Below are positions 8,715-16,833 of a stretch of DNA of 64,000 nt, one piece after another. A program made the translations under genes and the position numbers. Position 1 is the first letter of the stretch, and every line of letters starts with the position of its first letter. The DNA comes from Nocardioides sp. (GTDB taxonomy: Bacteria; Actinomycetota; Actinomycetes; Propionibacteriales; Nocardioidaceae). The stretch is from the NCBI GenBank assembly GCA_020636915.1, contig JACJWV010000003.1, positions 1 to 64,000 of the forward strand, in the 5' to 3' direction. The notes below the pieces were generated by a model. The model had not been told where the DNA came from and searched no databases. It saw nothing but the letters and a program-made list of their open reading frames with translations.

Positions 8715-9791
8715 TCAGCCGGCGACCGCGGTGAACAGCACCCCGTCGGGCGAGTCGGTCCGGGTGGCGCGGCCCTGCGCGACGAGCAGGTCGAGGTGGG
8801 CCTTGGTCTCCATCGAGGCCATCCCCTGCGCGAAGAGGTCGAGCTCGTCGTACGCCTTCTCGTGCCGGGTCCACGGCAGGTGGTGGGCGACCGCGTGCCC
8901 CGTGAGCGGGCCCGCGGCGAGCGCTGCGAGGCTCTGCTGCAGCCGCTCCTCGTGGTGGGCGATCAGCTCGTCGACCCGGGCGTGCGTCGAGGGCGCGACC
9001 GGCCCGTGCGCCGGCAGGACCTGCAGGTCGGGCAGCGACCGGACCTTCGTCAGCGACGCCATGAAGTCGCCGAGCGGGTCCGGCACGGGCGGGACCGTGA
9101 AGCCGATCGACGGCGTGATGGTCGGCAGCACGTGGTCGCCGGCGAAGAGCAGGCCGGCAGCCTGGTCGGCGAAGACGAAGTGACCGGGCGTGTGCCCGGG
9201 CGTGTGCACGGCGTCGAGGGTGCGGGCGCCGACCTCGACCTGCTGGTCGCCGGCCAGCCAGGTGTGGGGGTACTGCCACCAGGCCGGGTCCGGGAGGTCG
9301 GGCGCGCCCGCCGCCCACGCCTCGGCGACCTCGTGGGCACCGGCGGTGCGGAGCACGTCGAGGAACGGGTTGCCGACCAGCTCCGTCTGCCCGCGCAGCG
9401 CGTCGTTGAGCAGGTCCAGGCCCGGCTTCTCCCCGAGGCCGAGCGCGACCTCGGCGTCGTACTCGTGCCCCAGCACGGTCGCGAGCGTGTAGTGGTCGCG
9501 GTGGATGTGGGTGACCAGGAACCGCCGGATGTCGCCGAAGCCATAGCCGATGTCGCGCAGGCACCGCTCGAGCAGGTCGCGCGCGACCTGGATCGACCAG
9601 CCGCCGTCGATGAGGGTCAGCCCGTCGTCGGTCTCGATCGCGTAGACGTTGACGGCCCTGAGGCCGTCCATCGGCAGGGGGAGCGGGATCCGGTGGATCC
9701 CCTCGGCCACCTGCCAGGCGCCCTCCGCCGACCAGTGCTCGCCGGAGTCGGGCGAGACCGCGTGCGCGGTGGGGGTCGACGAGGTGGTCAC
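8715..9791 (-). CDS. MBL-fold metallo-hydrolase
   Basis: A 358-residue metallo-beta-lactamase-fold enzyme with metal ligands THIHRDH, then HTPGHTPGHFVF and FAGDHVLP. The helical C-terminal part (IAHHEERLQQSLAAL) resembles the LACTB2/glyoxalase-II-like group of thioester or lactone hydrolases. It starts 9 bp downstream of the SDR gene and is the last gene of a three-gene operon behind a KstR-like box. A role in thioester or lactone cleavage during lipid breakdown is therefore plausible but unproven. Confidence 0.85.
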   Translation of the reverse strand: MTTSSTPTAHAVSPDSGEHWSAEGAWQVAEGIHRIPLPLPMDGLRAVNVYAIETDDGLTLIDGGWSIQVARDLLERCLRDIGYGFGDIRRFLVTHIHRDHYTLATVLGHEYDAEVALGLGEKPGLDLLNDALRGQTELVGNPFLDVLRTAGAHEVAEAWAAGAPDLPDPAWWQYPHTWLAGDQQVEVGARTLDAVHTPGHTPGHFVFADQAAGLLFAGDHVLPTITPSIGFTVPPVPDPLGDFMASLTKVRSLPDLQVLPAHGPVAPSTHARVDELIAHHEERLQQSLAALAAGPLTGHAVAHHLPWTRHEKAYDELDLFAQGMASMETKAHLDLLVAQGRATRTDSPDGVLFTAVAG

Positions 9792-9800
9792 GACCGGACC

Positions 9801-10607
9801 CTACGGGGCCACGTCGGGGAAGCCGAGGTCGAGGGTGGGCTTCTGGATCCCGCCGTCGATCTCGAGCAGCTTGCCGGTCACGTACTGCCCGGCCTTGGAC
9901 GCCAGGTAGAGCACGCCGGCCGCGATGTCCTCGGGCTCGCCGACCCGGCCCAACGGCGTCTTGGTCTCGAGCTGGTTCATCAGCTCGGGCTGCCCGGCGA
10001 CGTACTCCAGAGCGCTGGTCATGATCGACCCGACGTAGATGCCGTTGACCCGGATCCGTGGCGCGAGGTCCTGCGCCGCCATCTTCGTCCAGTGCGCCAG
10101 CGCCGCCTTCGCGGTGCCGTAGGCGATGAAGCCGCGGTCGGCGGTGCGGCCCATCATCGAGCTGATCGTGACCACGGACTTCTGGGCGCCGTCGTCATCC
10201 CTGAGCATCAGCGGTACGGCGGCCCGGGTCAGCGCGTGCGCCGTGGTGACGTTGAACCGGAAGGCCTCGTCGAGGAACTCGTCGGTGGTCTTGAGGAACT
10301 CGGTGGGGAACGTGCCGCCGACGTTGTTGACGACGGTGTCGAGCCGACCGAGCTCGTCGTACGCCACCTGCGCGAGGCCGGCGACCGCGCCGAGGTCGCT
10401 GAGGTCGGCCGGTACGACGACGCAGCGCCGGCCGGTCCCGCGGACCTGCTCGGCGACCCGGTCGAGCTGTCGCTCGGTGCGCGCGGAGATGAGGACGTCG
10501 GCCCCGGCCTCGGCCAGCGCGACGGCGGTGGCGGCGCCCAGGCCACGGCCCGCGCCGGTCACGATCGCGACCTGGCCCGGGATGGCGAAGCGGTCCAGGA
10601 TCGTCAC
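9801..10607 (-). CDS. Short-chain dehydrogenase/reductase
   Basis: A 268-residue classical SDR. The nucleotide-binding motif is TGAGRGLG near residue 17; NNVGG lies in the middle, and Ser (SSMMG) and YGTAKAA (YxxxK) form the active site. The C-terminal IDGGI is typical. The start is a GTG at 10607 whose last two bases lie in the stop codon of the upstream dehydrogenase gene, which makes coupling likely. The substrate is unknown; the operon context suggests a hydroxy-acyl or steroid alcohol. Confidence 0.9.
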   Translation of the reverse strand: MTILDRFAIPGQVAIVTGAGRGLGAATAVALAEAGADVLISARTERQLDRVAEQVRGTGRRCVVVPADLSDLGAVAGLAQVAYDELGRLDTVVNNVGGTFPTEFLKTTDEFLDEAFRFNVTTAHALTRAAVPLMLRDDDGAQKSVVTISSMMGRTADRGFIAYGTAKAALAHWTKMAAQDLAPRIRVNGIYVGSIMTSALEYVAGQPELMNQLETKTPLGRVGEPEDIAAGVLYLASKAGQYVTGKLLEIDGGIQKPTLDLGFPDVAP

Positions 10608-11689
10608 GCCTTGCTCACCAGTCCCCTGCCGGTCACCAGCGGGAGGTCGAGCGCGGTGACGAGGCCGCCGGGCGACGCGACGACCGCGGGGACCGCGTTC
10701 ACGATCCGTTGGGCGGTGACGATCATCCCGGAGACGTTGTGGTCGCCGTGCTCGCCGTGGTGGGTGAAGTCGCACTGCATGAACGGCTCACCCTTGATCA
10801 CGACCCGGTAGCACCCGTCGCCCTCCGGCGGGGTCGGCCACTCGGGGACCTGGTCGGGCGCGGTGCGGGTGTAGTGCTCCAGCACCACCCGCGGTACGCC
10901 GTCGACCTTGCCGATCAGCTGGAAGTGGACCGCTCCCATGGTGCCGGCGGCGATGTCGCCGGAGACGCTCGGCGTGTCCACCTCGGCCGCCCGGCGGTCC
11001 ACCTCCTCGGTCAGCGGCTCGTCGAGGGTGATGCCGAGGCCGGCCGCGAGCTGGCGCACGACGCTCCCCCACGCCATCGTGAGGATCCCCGGCTCCCACA
11101 GGAACGCCGGGTGGTCCAGCGGCTTGCCGAACCCGAAGAGGTCGCCCATCACGACGGGCTGGTAGTAGGTCGAGTAGTCGCAGATCTCCATGACCCGGAC
11201 CTCGTCGATGCGCTGCGAGAGGCTGGTCAGGGCGAGCGGCAGGACGTCGTTCGCGAAGCCCGGGTCGATGCCGTTGACGTGGAGGCTGGCGCCGGTGCGC
11301 TGGCCGATCTTCGTGATCCGCTCGATCATCTCCGGCGGCAGGATCTTCTCCGGCCACTGGAGCAGCACCGGCCCCGACGAGGTGACGTTGACGCCGGCCT
11401 CGAGGAAGTCCATGAGGTCGTCGATCGCGTCGAAGACCCGGTCGTCGGTCATCGCGGTGTGGACGATCGCGTCCGGCTTCGCCGCCAGCAGCGCCTGCTT
11501 GTCGGTGGTCGCCCGGACGCCGAGCTCGCGGCCCAGGCCGGCCAGCTCGCCGGCGTCCTTGCCGTCCTTCTCCGGGTTCGACACCCACACCCCCACCAGC
11601 TCGAGGTCGGGGTGGGCGTCGACGCCCGCGATCGCGTGGCGGCCGACGGTCCCGGTGGACCAGACGACGACCTTCAGCGGCTCAGTCAT
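10604..11689 (-). CDS. DapB-like NAD(P)-dependent dehydrogenase
   Basis: The 361-residue protein opens with a dinucleotide-binding fold (VVVWSTGTVGRHAIAGV) followed by VSNPEKDGKDAGELAGLG. This is the pattern of the DapB-related 2,4-diaminopentanoate/amine dehydrogenase family found widely in actinobacterial lipid and steroid gene sets. The substrate is not known. I start it at the ATG at 11689 because TAGATT lies 7 bp upstream and an exact inverted repeat covers that -10. The open frame extends 16 codons further upstream but would include the operator. Confidence 0.8.
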   Translation of the reverse strand: MTEPLKVVVWSTGTVGRHAIAGVDAHPDLELVGVWVSNPEKDGKDAGELAGLGRELGVRATTDKQALLAAKPDAIVHTAMTDDRVFDAIDDLMDFLEAGVNVTSSGPVLLQWPEKILPPEMIERITKIGQRTGASLHVNGIDPGFANDVLPLALTSLSQRIDEVRVMEICDYSTYYQPVVMGDLFGFGKPLDHPAFLWEPGILTMAWGSVVRQLAAGLGITLDEPLTEEVDRRAAEVDTPSVSGDIAAGTMGAVHFQLIGKVDGVPRVVLEHYTRTAPDQVPEWPTPPEGDGCYRVVIKGEPFMQCDFTHHGEHGDHNVSGMIVTAQRIVNAVPAVVASPGGLVTALDLPLVTGRGLVSKA

Positions 11690-11699
11690 GCAGGGCAAT

Positions 11700-11715
11700 C
11701 TAGAACAGGTTCTAG
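11700..11715 (-). promoter_or_regulatory. KstR-like operator, box 1, over the -10 of the DapB-like operon
   Basis: CTAGAACAGGTTCTAG is a perfect 16-bp inverted repeat and fits TNNAACNNGTTNNA, the consensus of the TetR-family cholesterol regulator KstR. The -10 TAGATT (11702-11697) overlaps its edge, and the start codon follows 7 bp later, so a bound repressor would block RNA polymerase. Other TetR regulators use similar sites; the owner is inferred. Confidence 0.65.
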
Positions 11716-11739
11716 TTGGGGGGAAGGGGGGCCGCACCG

Positions 11740-11813
11740 CTGTAACGCCGTGTTACTGCGTGTACCCACCCTGTTCCAGCACCCTGGGTACACGGTGTAA
11801 CACGGCGTTACAG
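11740..11813. repeat. 74-bp palindrome with 29-bp arms
   Basis: The arm at 11740-11768 (CTGTAACGCCGTGTTAC...) and the arm at 11785-11813 are reverse complements at 27 of 29 positions around a 16-bp loop. There is no T-run, so it is not a standard terminator. It lies between the stop of the LLM gene and the promoter of the DapB-like operon, 25 bp upstream of KstR-like box 1. It may be an operator pair, a transcript-stabilising hairpin or a repeat element. Confidence 0.8.
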
Positions 11814-11863
11814 CTGGGGCCCCGACCGGCACCGGAGCGCGATCGCCGCGCAGCGGGACCACC

Positions 11864-12613
11864 TCACCCGAGGGCGTCGGCGAGCGGGCGGGGGTCGGGG
11901 GCGTCGCCGGGCGCCTGCAGCACCACGGTGTCGGCTCCGGCTTCGCCCAGCTCGGCGACCCAGGCGCCCACCCCGCCCAGGCCGGCCCGCGGGTCGACCT
12001 CGGTGTAGACGCAGACCTGGGCCGAGCCGCCGACCAGCTCCCGCGCCCGCCGTACGACGTCGGGGTCGGTCACCGAGTCGAGCAGGACGCCGTCGGCGAC
12101 CTCACCGCCGAGCGCCACCGTGCGCGGTCCGCGGGCACCTACCAGCAGCCGCGGTGGCGTCGGCGGGGGCCAGTCGAGCGCGACCCGGTCGAGCCGGACG
12201 TACCGCCCGGAGACGTCGACCGTCTCGCCCGCCAGCAGGGCCCGCACCGCGTCCACGTGCTCGCGCAGCAGCGTCATGGGCGACTCCGCCCGAGCGCCGA
12301 CCTGCTCCATCCAGGGCTGCACGCCGTGCCCGAGGGCGACGGTGAGCCGGCCGGGGAACATGCGGGCCAGCGTGGTGATCTCCATCGCGGCGACCGCCGG
12401 GTTGCGCAGCGGCACCGGGAGCAGCCCGATGCCGACCCGCAGCCGGGACGACCAGGCGAGCGCGGCGGCCGCCGTGGTGAGGCCGCCCTCGAGGAAGCAG
12501 TCCTCCCACAGCCACAGCTCGGCGACCCCGGCGGACTCCACGTGCTCGACGACGGCGCGGAGCTCCTCGGGAGGCTGCTGGGGGCGGAACACGACGCCGG
12601 TCACGGGTGGCAT
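11864..12613 (-). CDS. LLM-class F420-dependent oxidoreductase
   Basis: The 249-residue protein has the luciferase-like monooxygenase fold: LRVGIGLLPVPLRNPAVAAMEITTLARMFPGRLTVALGHG, then VHVD-type helices and PRLLVGARGPRTVALGGEVADGVLL near the C-terminus. These are landmarks of F420-dependent members of the family. It is shorter than usual (300-350), mainly at the N-terminus. It starts with ATG at 12613, downstream of the flavin oxidoreductase gene and a palindromic repeat. The substrate is unknown. Confidence 0.85.
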   Translation of the reverse strand: MPPVTGVVFRPQQPPEELRAVVEHVESAGVAELWLWEDCFLEGGLTTAAAALAWSSRLRVGIGLLPVPLRNPAVAAMEITTLARMFPGRLTVALGHGVQPWMEQVGARAESPMTLLREHVDAVRALLAGETVDVSGRYVRLDRVALDWPPPTPPRLLVGARGPRTVALGGEVADGVLLDSVTDPDVVRRARELVGGSAQVCVYTEVDPRAGLGGVGAWVAELGEAGADTVVLQAPGDAPDPRPLADALG

Positions 12614-12688
12614 GCGGACACCCTGCCACTGTCGGAAAGCGGGCGCAGGGGTCGGGCGGGACCCGCCGGACCCGTCACCTGGCAGCCC

Positions 12689-12734
12689 GAACCCGCACGA
12701 CACGCCGGCCCGCATCCGCGTGTCGTGCGGGTTC
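12689..12734. repeat. Dispersed palindromic element, perfect 17-bp arms
   Basis: GAACCCGCACGACACGC (12689-12705) and its exact reverse complement (12718-12734) enclose a 12-bp loop. The arm core is shared with the elements at 549-645 and 18615-18664. It sits between the stop of the flavin oxidoreductase gene and the start of the LLM gene, where it could also stop or slow transcription. Confidence 0.85.
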
Positions 12735-12740
12735 CGGCTG

Positions 12741-13937
12741 TCAGCAGCCGGACCCCGCAAGCCCAGCCGCGGCCTCCTCCACCACCACGCACCGCGTGCC
12801 GGAGTAGATGGTCGGCATGCAGCGGTTGCAGTGGATGCAGACGCCCTCGTCGGCGCGGCCGGCGGCGAGGCGGGAGACCAGGTCCGGCTCGCGCAGGAGC
12901 GCCCGGCCCATGGCGACGAAGTCGAAGCCGTCGGCCATCGCCTGCTCCATCGTCTCGCGGCGGTTGATCCCGCCGAGCAGCATGAGCGGCATCGACAGCC
13001 CCGAGCGGAACCGCAGCGCCTTCTCCCGGAAGTAGGCCTCCTCGAAGGGGTAGCTCTTCAAGAAGCTGCGCCCCACGGGCGTCTTCATGCCGAGCCGCAC
13101 CACCAGGGGCATCGTGGCCGCGAAGTCGGCGACGGGCGCCTCGCCGCGGAAGAGGTACATCGGGTTCATCAGCGACGACCCGCCGCTCATCTGCAGCGCG
13201 TCCAGGCACCCGTCGGCCTCGAGGAGCTGCGCGTAGGCCAGCCCCTCGTCGGTCGTCACCCCACCCTTGAACCCGTCCCCGAGCGAGACCTTCGCCGTCA
13301 CCGCGACCTCGGACCCGACCTCGTCACGGACGGCGCGCGCGACCTGGCGTCCCAGCCGCGCCCGGTTCTCGAGTGGCCCGCCCCACCGGTCGCGGCGACG
13401 GTTGAGGCCCGGCGCGAGGAAGGAGGAGACCAGGTAGCTGTGCGCCATGTGCAGCTCGAGCACGTCGAAGCCGGCGCGGACCAGGGTCCGGGCGGCCGAC
13501 ACGTAGAGCCGCGTGACGCGCGTCAGGTCGGCCTCGCTCGCCGCCCGGATCATCTGCATCGACAGCGGGCTCGGCATCCGCGACGCGCTGATCGCGTGGA
13601 CGCCGTTGGACCGGCCGTTGGCGACCGGGCCGGCGTGCCCGACCTGGCCGGCGACCGCGGCGCCGGCACCGTGGATCTCGTCGGCCAGCCGCGCGAGCCC
13701 CGCCAGCGAGTGCTCGCCGACGACGATCTGCTCGCGGTGCGTCCGCCCCTCGGGCGCCACCGACAGGTACGCCACCGTGGTGAGGCCGACGCCGCCCCGC
13801 GCAACCGCGAGGTGGTAGTCGACCAGCCCGTCGGTGACCTGCCCCTCGGGGGTGCGGCCCTCGAAGGTGGCGGCCTTGACGGTGCGGTTGCGCAGCTGCA
13901 CCGGGCCGAGGGTGGCGGGCGCGAAGACGTCGGTCAC
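12741..13937 (-). CDS. NADH:flavin oxidoreductase, old-yellow-enzyme family
   Basis: A 398-residue TIM-barrel flavoenzyme. It opens with FAPATLGPVQLRNRTVKAAT and contains LELHMAHSYLVSSFLAPGLNRRRDRWGGPLENR, the family hallmark region (His for substrate, RxDxxGG). The C-terminal part has VAMGRALLREPDL followed by a Cys-rich end (CIHCNRCMPT). The last feature resembles the Fe-S-bearing 2,4-dienoyl-CoA reductase branch, but the second large domain is absent. It starts with GTG at 13937; TAGTTT lies 7 bp upstream inside KstR-like box 2. It probably reduces enone or enoyl compounds in lipid catabolism. Confidence 0.88.
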   Translation of the reverse strand: MTDVFAPATLGPVQLRNRTVKAATFEGRTPEGQVTDGLVDYHLAVARGGVGLTTVAYLSVAPEGRTHREQIVVGEHSLAGLARLADEIHGAGAAVAGQVGHAGPVANGRSNGVHAISASRMPSPLSMQMIRAASEADLTRVTRLYVSAARTLVRAGFDVLELHMAHSYLVSSFLAPGLNRRRDRWGGPLENRARLGRQVARAVRDEVGSEVAVTAKVSLGDGFKGGVTTDEGLAYAQLLEADGCLDALQMSGGSSLMNPMYLFRGEAPVADFAATMPLVVRLGMKTPVGRSFLKSYPFEEAYFREKALRFRSGLSMPLMLLGGINRRETMEQAMADGFDFVAMGRALLREPDLVSRLAAGRADEGVCIHCNRCMPTIYSGTRCVVVEEAAAGLAGSGC

Positions 13938-13948
13938 GGGGACCAAAC

Positions 13949-13962
13949 TAGAACACGTTACA
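13949..13962 (-). promoter_or_regulatory. KstR-like operator, box 2
   Basis: TAGAACACGTTACA fits TNNAACNNGTTNNA. On the minus strand the -10 TAGTTT overlaps the box, and the GTG of the flavin oxidoreductase follows 7 bp later, exactly as at box 1. The box also overlaps the TAA stop of the upstream membrane-protein gene, so promoter and coding end are superposed. Confidence 0.6.
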
Positions 13963-14389
13963 GATCGGCGCGAGCGGTCTGCTTCTGCTTGCGCAACCAC
14001 AGCAGGCCGGCGATCGGGAGCACGGCGGGCACGAAGCCGTAGCCGATGCCGTAGTCCGACCACACCGACGCGTCCGGGAACCACCGGTCCACCGCGATCG
14101 ACAGCGTCCCGACGGTGAGCACGCCGGCCAGCTCGATCCACAGCATCACGCTGGCGAAGCCGGTGTGACCGACCGACGCCTGGCGGATGGCGTACCACCC
14201 CAACGCGTAGGTCACCGCCGCGGCGAGCGAGAGCCAGTAGGCGACCGGCGCCTCGTCGTACTGCGTCGTCAGCTGGACGATCGCGCGGGCTCCGGCGGCG
14301 AGGGTGAAGAGTGCATAGAACGCGAGCAGGACCTTGTGCGGCCCGGAGCGGGTCGTGCCGGCAGCGGCGTCGTCCCCGCGGGAGGTCAT
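13958..14389 (-). CDS. Small membrane protein of unknown function
   Basis: The 143-residue protein has four predicted hydrophobic helices (VLLAFYALFTLAAGARAIV; AYWLSLAAAVTYALGWYAI; SVMLWIELAGVLTVGTL; FVPAVLPIAGLLWL) and a basic C-terminus (RKQKQTAR). I do not recognise a family with a known function. Its ATG overlaps the stop of another small membrane protein (ATGA), so the two form one unit and may make a complex. Confidence 0.75.
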   Translation of the reverse strand: MTSRGDDAAAGTTRSGPHKVLLAFYALFTLAAGARAIVQLTTQYDEAPVAYWLSLAAAVTYALGWYAIRQASVGHTGFASVMLWIELAGVLTVGTLSIAVDRWFPDASVWSDYGIGYGFVPAVLPIAGLLWLRKQKQTARADL

Positions 14390-14745
14390 GACGTCATCTC
14401 CAGGCGTACGGCGACCACGGCGATCGCCAGCGACGCGACCGCGATCACGGCCGACGACCAGGTGGCCCGGTCGCCCTGGACCGACTTCATCGCGATCGGC
14501 AGCACGCACACCGACGCGACCAGGTAGCCGACGTAGGTCGACGTCGAGTCGGGGTGGTCGTCGCCCAGCAGCGGCCCGAGCCCGACCAGCGCCCGCACGA
14601 CCAGCAGCAGCTCGAGCATCCACGCCATCTGGTCCAGCCACGCCGGCCGCTGCTGCTTGCGGAGGGCGGTGACCAGGGCGAGCACGAAGACCAGCAGCGC
14701 GTAGCCGACGACGATCCAGGTGACCTGGGTGCTGACGCTCGGCAT
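14386..14745 (-). CDS. Small membrane protein of unknown function
   Basis: The 119-residue protein has four hydrophobic segments (WIVVGYALLVFVLALVTAL; LELLLVVRALVGLGPLL; YVGYLVASVCVLPIAM; AVIAVASLAIAVVAV). There is no catalytic motif. It is translationally coupled to the membrane protein downstream. Its start is only 16 bp from the start of the divergent methyltransferase gene, so the two directions must share one compact promoter region. Confidence 0.75.
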   Translation of the reverse strand: MPSVSTQVTWIVVGYALLVFVLALVTALRKQQRPAWLDQMAWMLELLLVVRALVGLGPLLGDDHPDSTSTYVGYLVASVCVLPIAMKSVQGDRATWSSAVIAVASLAIAVVAVRLEMTS

Positions 14746-14761
14746 GGGAGCATCATCGACC

Positions 14762-15535
14762 ATGCCGTCCGACGCCCTGGTGGCCGCCCTCCGCGCCGCC
14801 GGCTGCGTGTACGCCGAGGACGAGGCGCGCCTGCTGCGGGAGTCGGCCCCGGACGAGGGGGCGCTGGCGCTGCTGCTGGCGCGGCGGGTCGCCGGCGAGC
14901 CGCTCGAGCAGGTCGTGGGGTTCGCCGAGTTCTGCGGGCTGCGGGTCGCCGTCGCGCCCGGCGTCTTCGTGCCCCGGCTCCGCTCGACCGCGCTGGTCCG
15001 CGTCGCCGCGGCGCACCTGCGACCCGGCGACGTCGTGCTCGACCTGTGCTGCGGCACCGGCGCGATCGCGGCGGCACTGGCCGCCGCCGTCCCCGGCCTG
15101 GAGGTGCACGCCGCCGACCTCGACCCGGCCGCGGTCGCGTGCGCGCGCCGCAACCTGCCCCCGGACCGCGTCCACGAGGGCGACCTCTACGACGCACTCC
15201 CCCGCGACCTGCGCGGCCGGCTCGCGGCGGTCGTCGCGAACGCGCCGTACGTCCCGACCAACGCGATCGCCACCCTGCCGACCGAGGCGCGCGACCACGA
15301 GCACCGGGTGGCTCTCGACGGCGGCCCGGACGGTCTCGACGTCCAGCGCGGCGTCATCGCCCGGGCCGCCGACTGGCTCGCGCCCACCGGCCGCGTGCAC
15401 GTCGAGACCAGCCCGGCGCAGGCACCGGCGACGGCCGCGCTGATGACGGCCGCCGGCCTCGTCGCCGAGATCACGCACCGAGATGACGTGGACGGCACCG
15501 TGGTCACCGGCCACCGCCCTACGCTGCCCTCATGA
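14762..15535 (+). CDS. PrmC/HemK-like methyltransferase
   Basis: A 257-residue SAM-dependent methyltransferase: VLDLCCGTGAIAAAL binds SAM and HAADLDPAAVACARRN gives the acidic residue for the ribose. The catalytic loop reads NAPYVP instead of the NPPY of PrmC/HemK; this variant occurs in annotated putative glutamine-N5 methyltransferases of actinobacteria. The N-terminal helical segment (RRVAGEPLEQVVGFAEFCGL) matches the HemK substrate-binding part. It is probably a protein or small-molecule N-methyltransferase; the true target is open. Confidence 0.85.
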   Translation: MPSDALVAALRAAGCVYAEDEARLLRESAPDEGALALLLARRVAGEPLEQVVGFAEFCGLRVAVAPGVFVPRLRSTALVRVAAAHLRPGDVVLDLCCGTGAIAAALAAAVPGLEVHAADLDPAAVACARRNLPPDRVHEGDLYDALPRDLRGRLAAVVANAPYVPTNAIATLPTEARDHEHRVALDGGPDGLDVQRGVIARAADWLAPTGRVHVETSPAQAPATAALMTAAGLVAEITHRDDVDGTVVTGHRPTLPS

Positions 15536-16293
15536 GTGGCGACCTCGCCCTCACCTGGTGGGGGCACGCCTCGGCGACCGTCGAGATCGGCGGCGCGCGC
15601 GTGGCGACCGACCCGTTGCTCGGCGACCGGCTCTTCCACCTGCGGCGGTACGGCGCCAGCCCGGCCGCCCACGCCTACGACGCGGACGTCGTGCTCATCT
15701 CCCACCTCCACCAGGACCACCTGCACCTCCCGTCGCTGCGGCGGTTCGGCCGCGACGTGCCGATCCTCGTCCCGCGCGGCGGCGAGCCGCTCCTGCGGGC
15801 GGTCGGCCCCGACCGCGTGCGACCGGTCGAGCCGGGCGACGTCGTCGAGGTCGCCGGCGTGACCGTCCGGGTCCTGCCCGCGACCCACGACGGCGGTCGC
15901 GGGCCGCACACGAAGCTCACCGGGCCACCGCTGGGCTTCCGCGTCGACGGCGACGGCCGGTCCTTCTGGTTCCCCGGGGACACCGAGCTGCGCGCGGACA
16001 TGCGCGACGTCGGTGGCGTCGACCTCGCCCTGGTGCCGATCGGTGGCTGGGGCCCCACCCTGGAGGACGGCCACATGAACCCGGTCGACGGCGCGGCCGC
16101 GGTGCTCAGCGTCGGCGCCCGCACCGCGGTGCCGGTTCACTGGGGCACCTTCTGGCCGTGGGGCCTGCGCCGGATCGCGCGCGCCAACCACGAGCGGCTC
16201 TTCACGACCCCCGGGCGGCGCTTCGTCGACGCCCTCGCGGGGCAGGAGGTCCGGGCCCTGCTCGCGGCCCCGGGCGAGCGGGTCGAGCTCTGA
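15532..16293 (+). CDS. MBL-fold hydrolase, UlaG/NAPE-PLD-like
   Basis: A 253-residue metallo-hydrolase. It opens with LTWWGHASATVEIGG and has ISHLHQDHLHLPSL (HxHxDH), then GDTELRADM and a C-terminal PVHWGTFWPWG. This is the UlaG/RomA-like branch, which includes phospholipase-D-like NAPE-PLD relatives. The ATG overlaps the methyltransferase stop. A TACGCT lies 6 bp upstream of the ATG within the methyltransferase gene, so a separate leaderless start is also possible. Confidence 0.88.
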   Translation: MSGDLALTWWGHASATVEIGGARVATDPLLGDRLFHLRRYGASPAAHAYDADVVLISHLHQDHLHLPSLRRFGRDVPILVPRGGEPLLRAVGPDRVRPVEPGDVVEVAGVTVRVLPATHDGGRGPHTKLTGPPLGFRVDGDGRSFWFPGDTELRADMRDVGGVDLALVPIGGWGPTLEDGHMNPVDGAAAVLSVGARTAVPVHWGTFWPWGLRRIARANHERLFTTPGRRFVDALAGQEVRALLAAPGERVEL

Positions 16294-16313
16294 GCCTCTC
16301 AGCCGGATCGGAC

Positions 16314-16778
16314 TCAGCCGCGGCAGGCGGCGACGGCGAGCCGGTCGACGAAGTCGTTCATCACGTGCCCGGAGTGGCCCTTGACCCAGGCGAAGGCGAC
16401 GTCACCACGCTCGGCGACCAGGGTGACCAGCGGCTCCCACAGGTCGCGGTTGGCGACCGGCTGCCGGGCGGAGTTCGTCCATCCCCGCGCCTGCCAGCCG
16501 CGCCACCAGGCGTCGCGGAAGCAGTTCACGACGTACGTCGAGTCGCTCACCACGAGCAGCGGGCCGTCGAGCGAGCGCACCGCCTCCAGCGCCGCCCGGA
16601 CCTCCATCCGCTGGTTGGTCGACGGGGCCTCGCGACCCGAGGCGTGGACCGAGGTGTCCAGCGCCCAGGCCCAGCCACCCGGCCCCGGGTTGCCGGCACA
16701 GGCGCCGTCGGTGAAGACCTCGCGCGCGCCGGGCGGGACCGGCATCGCAGGTCGGGGGGCGCGCTTGCGGGGTGGCAC
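16314..16778 (-). CDS. rnhA: Ribonuclease HI
   Basis: The 154-residue protein has the four carboxylates of RNase HI in order: Asp in VFTDGACAGNPGPGGWAW, Glu in NQRMEVRAALEAV, Asp in LVVSDSTYVVNC and Asp in MNDFVDRLA. The handle-region residues WVKGHSGH are present as well. It degrades RNA in RNA-DNA hybrids. I use the GTG at 16778, preceded by AGGGTG. An ATG at 16745 would remove 11 basic, proline-rich residues and is the alternative. Confidence 0.88.
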   Translation of the reverse strand: MPPRKRAPRPAMPVPPGAREVFTDGACAGNPGPGGWAWALDTSVHASGREAPSTNQRMEVRAALEAVRSLDGPLLVVSDSTYVVNCFRDAWWRGWQARGWTNSARQPVANRDLWEPLVTLVAERGDVAFAWVKGHSGHVMNDFVDRLAVAACRG

Positions 16779-16833
16779 GGGAGCACCCTGGCACACGGGT
16801 GGACGGTGCTCGCGGGGCGGTAGCGTCCGGAGC

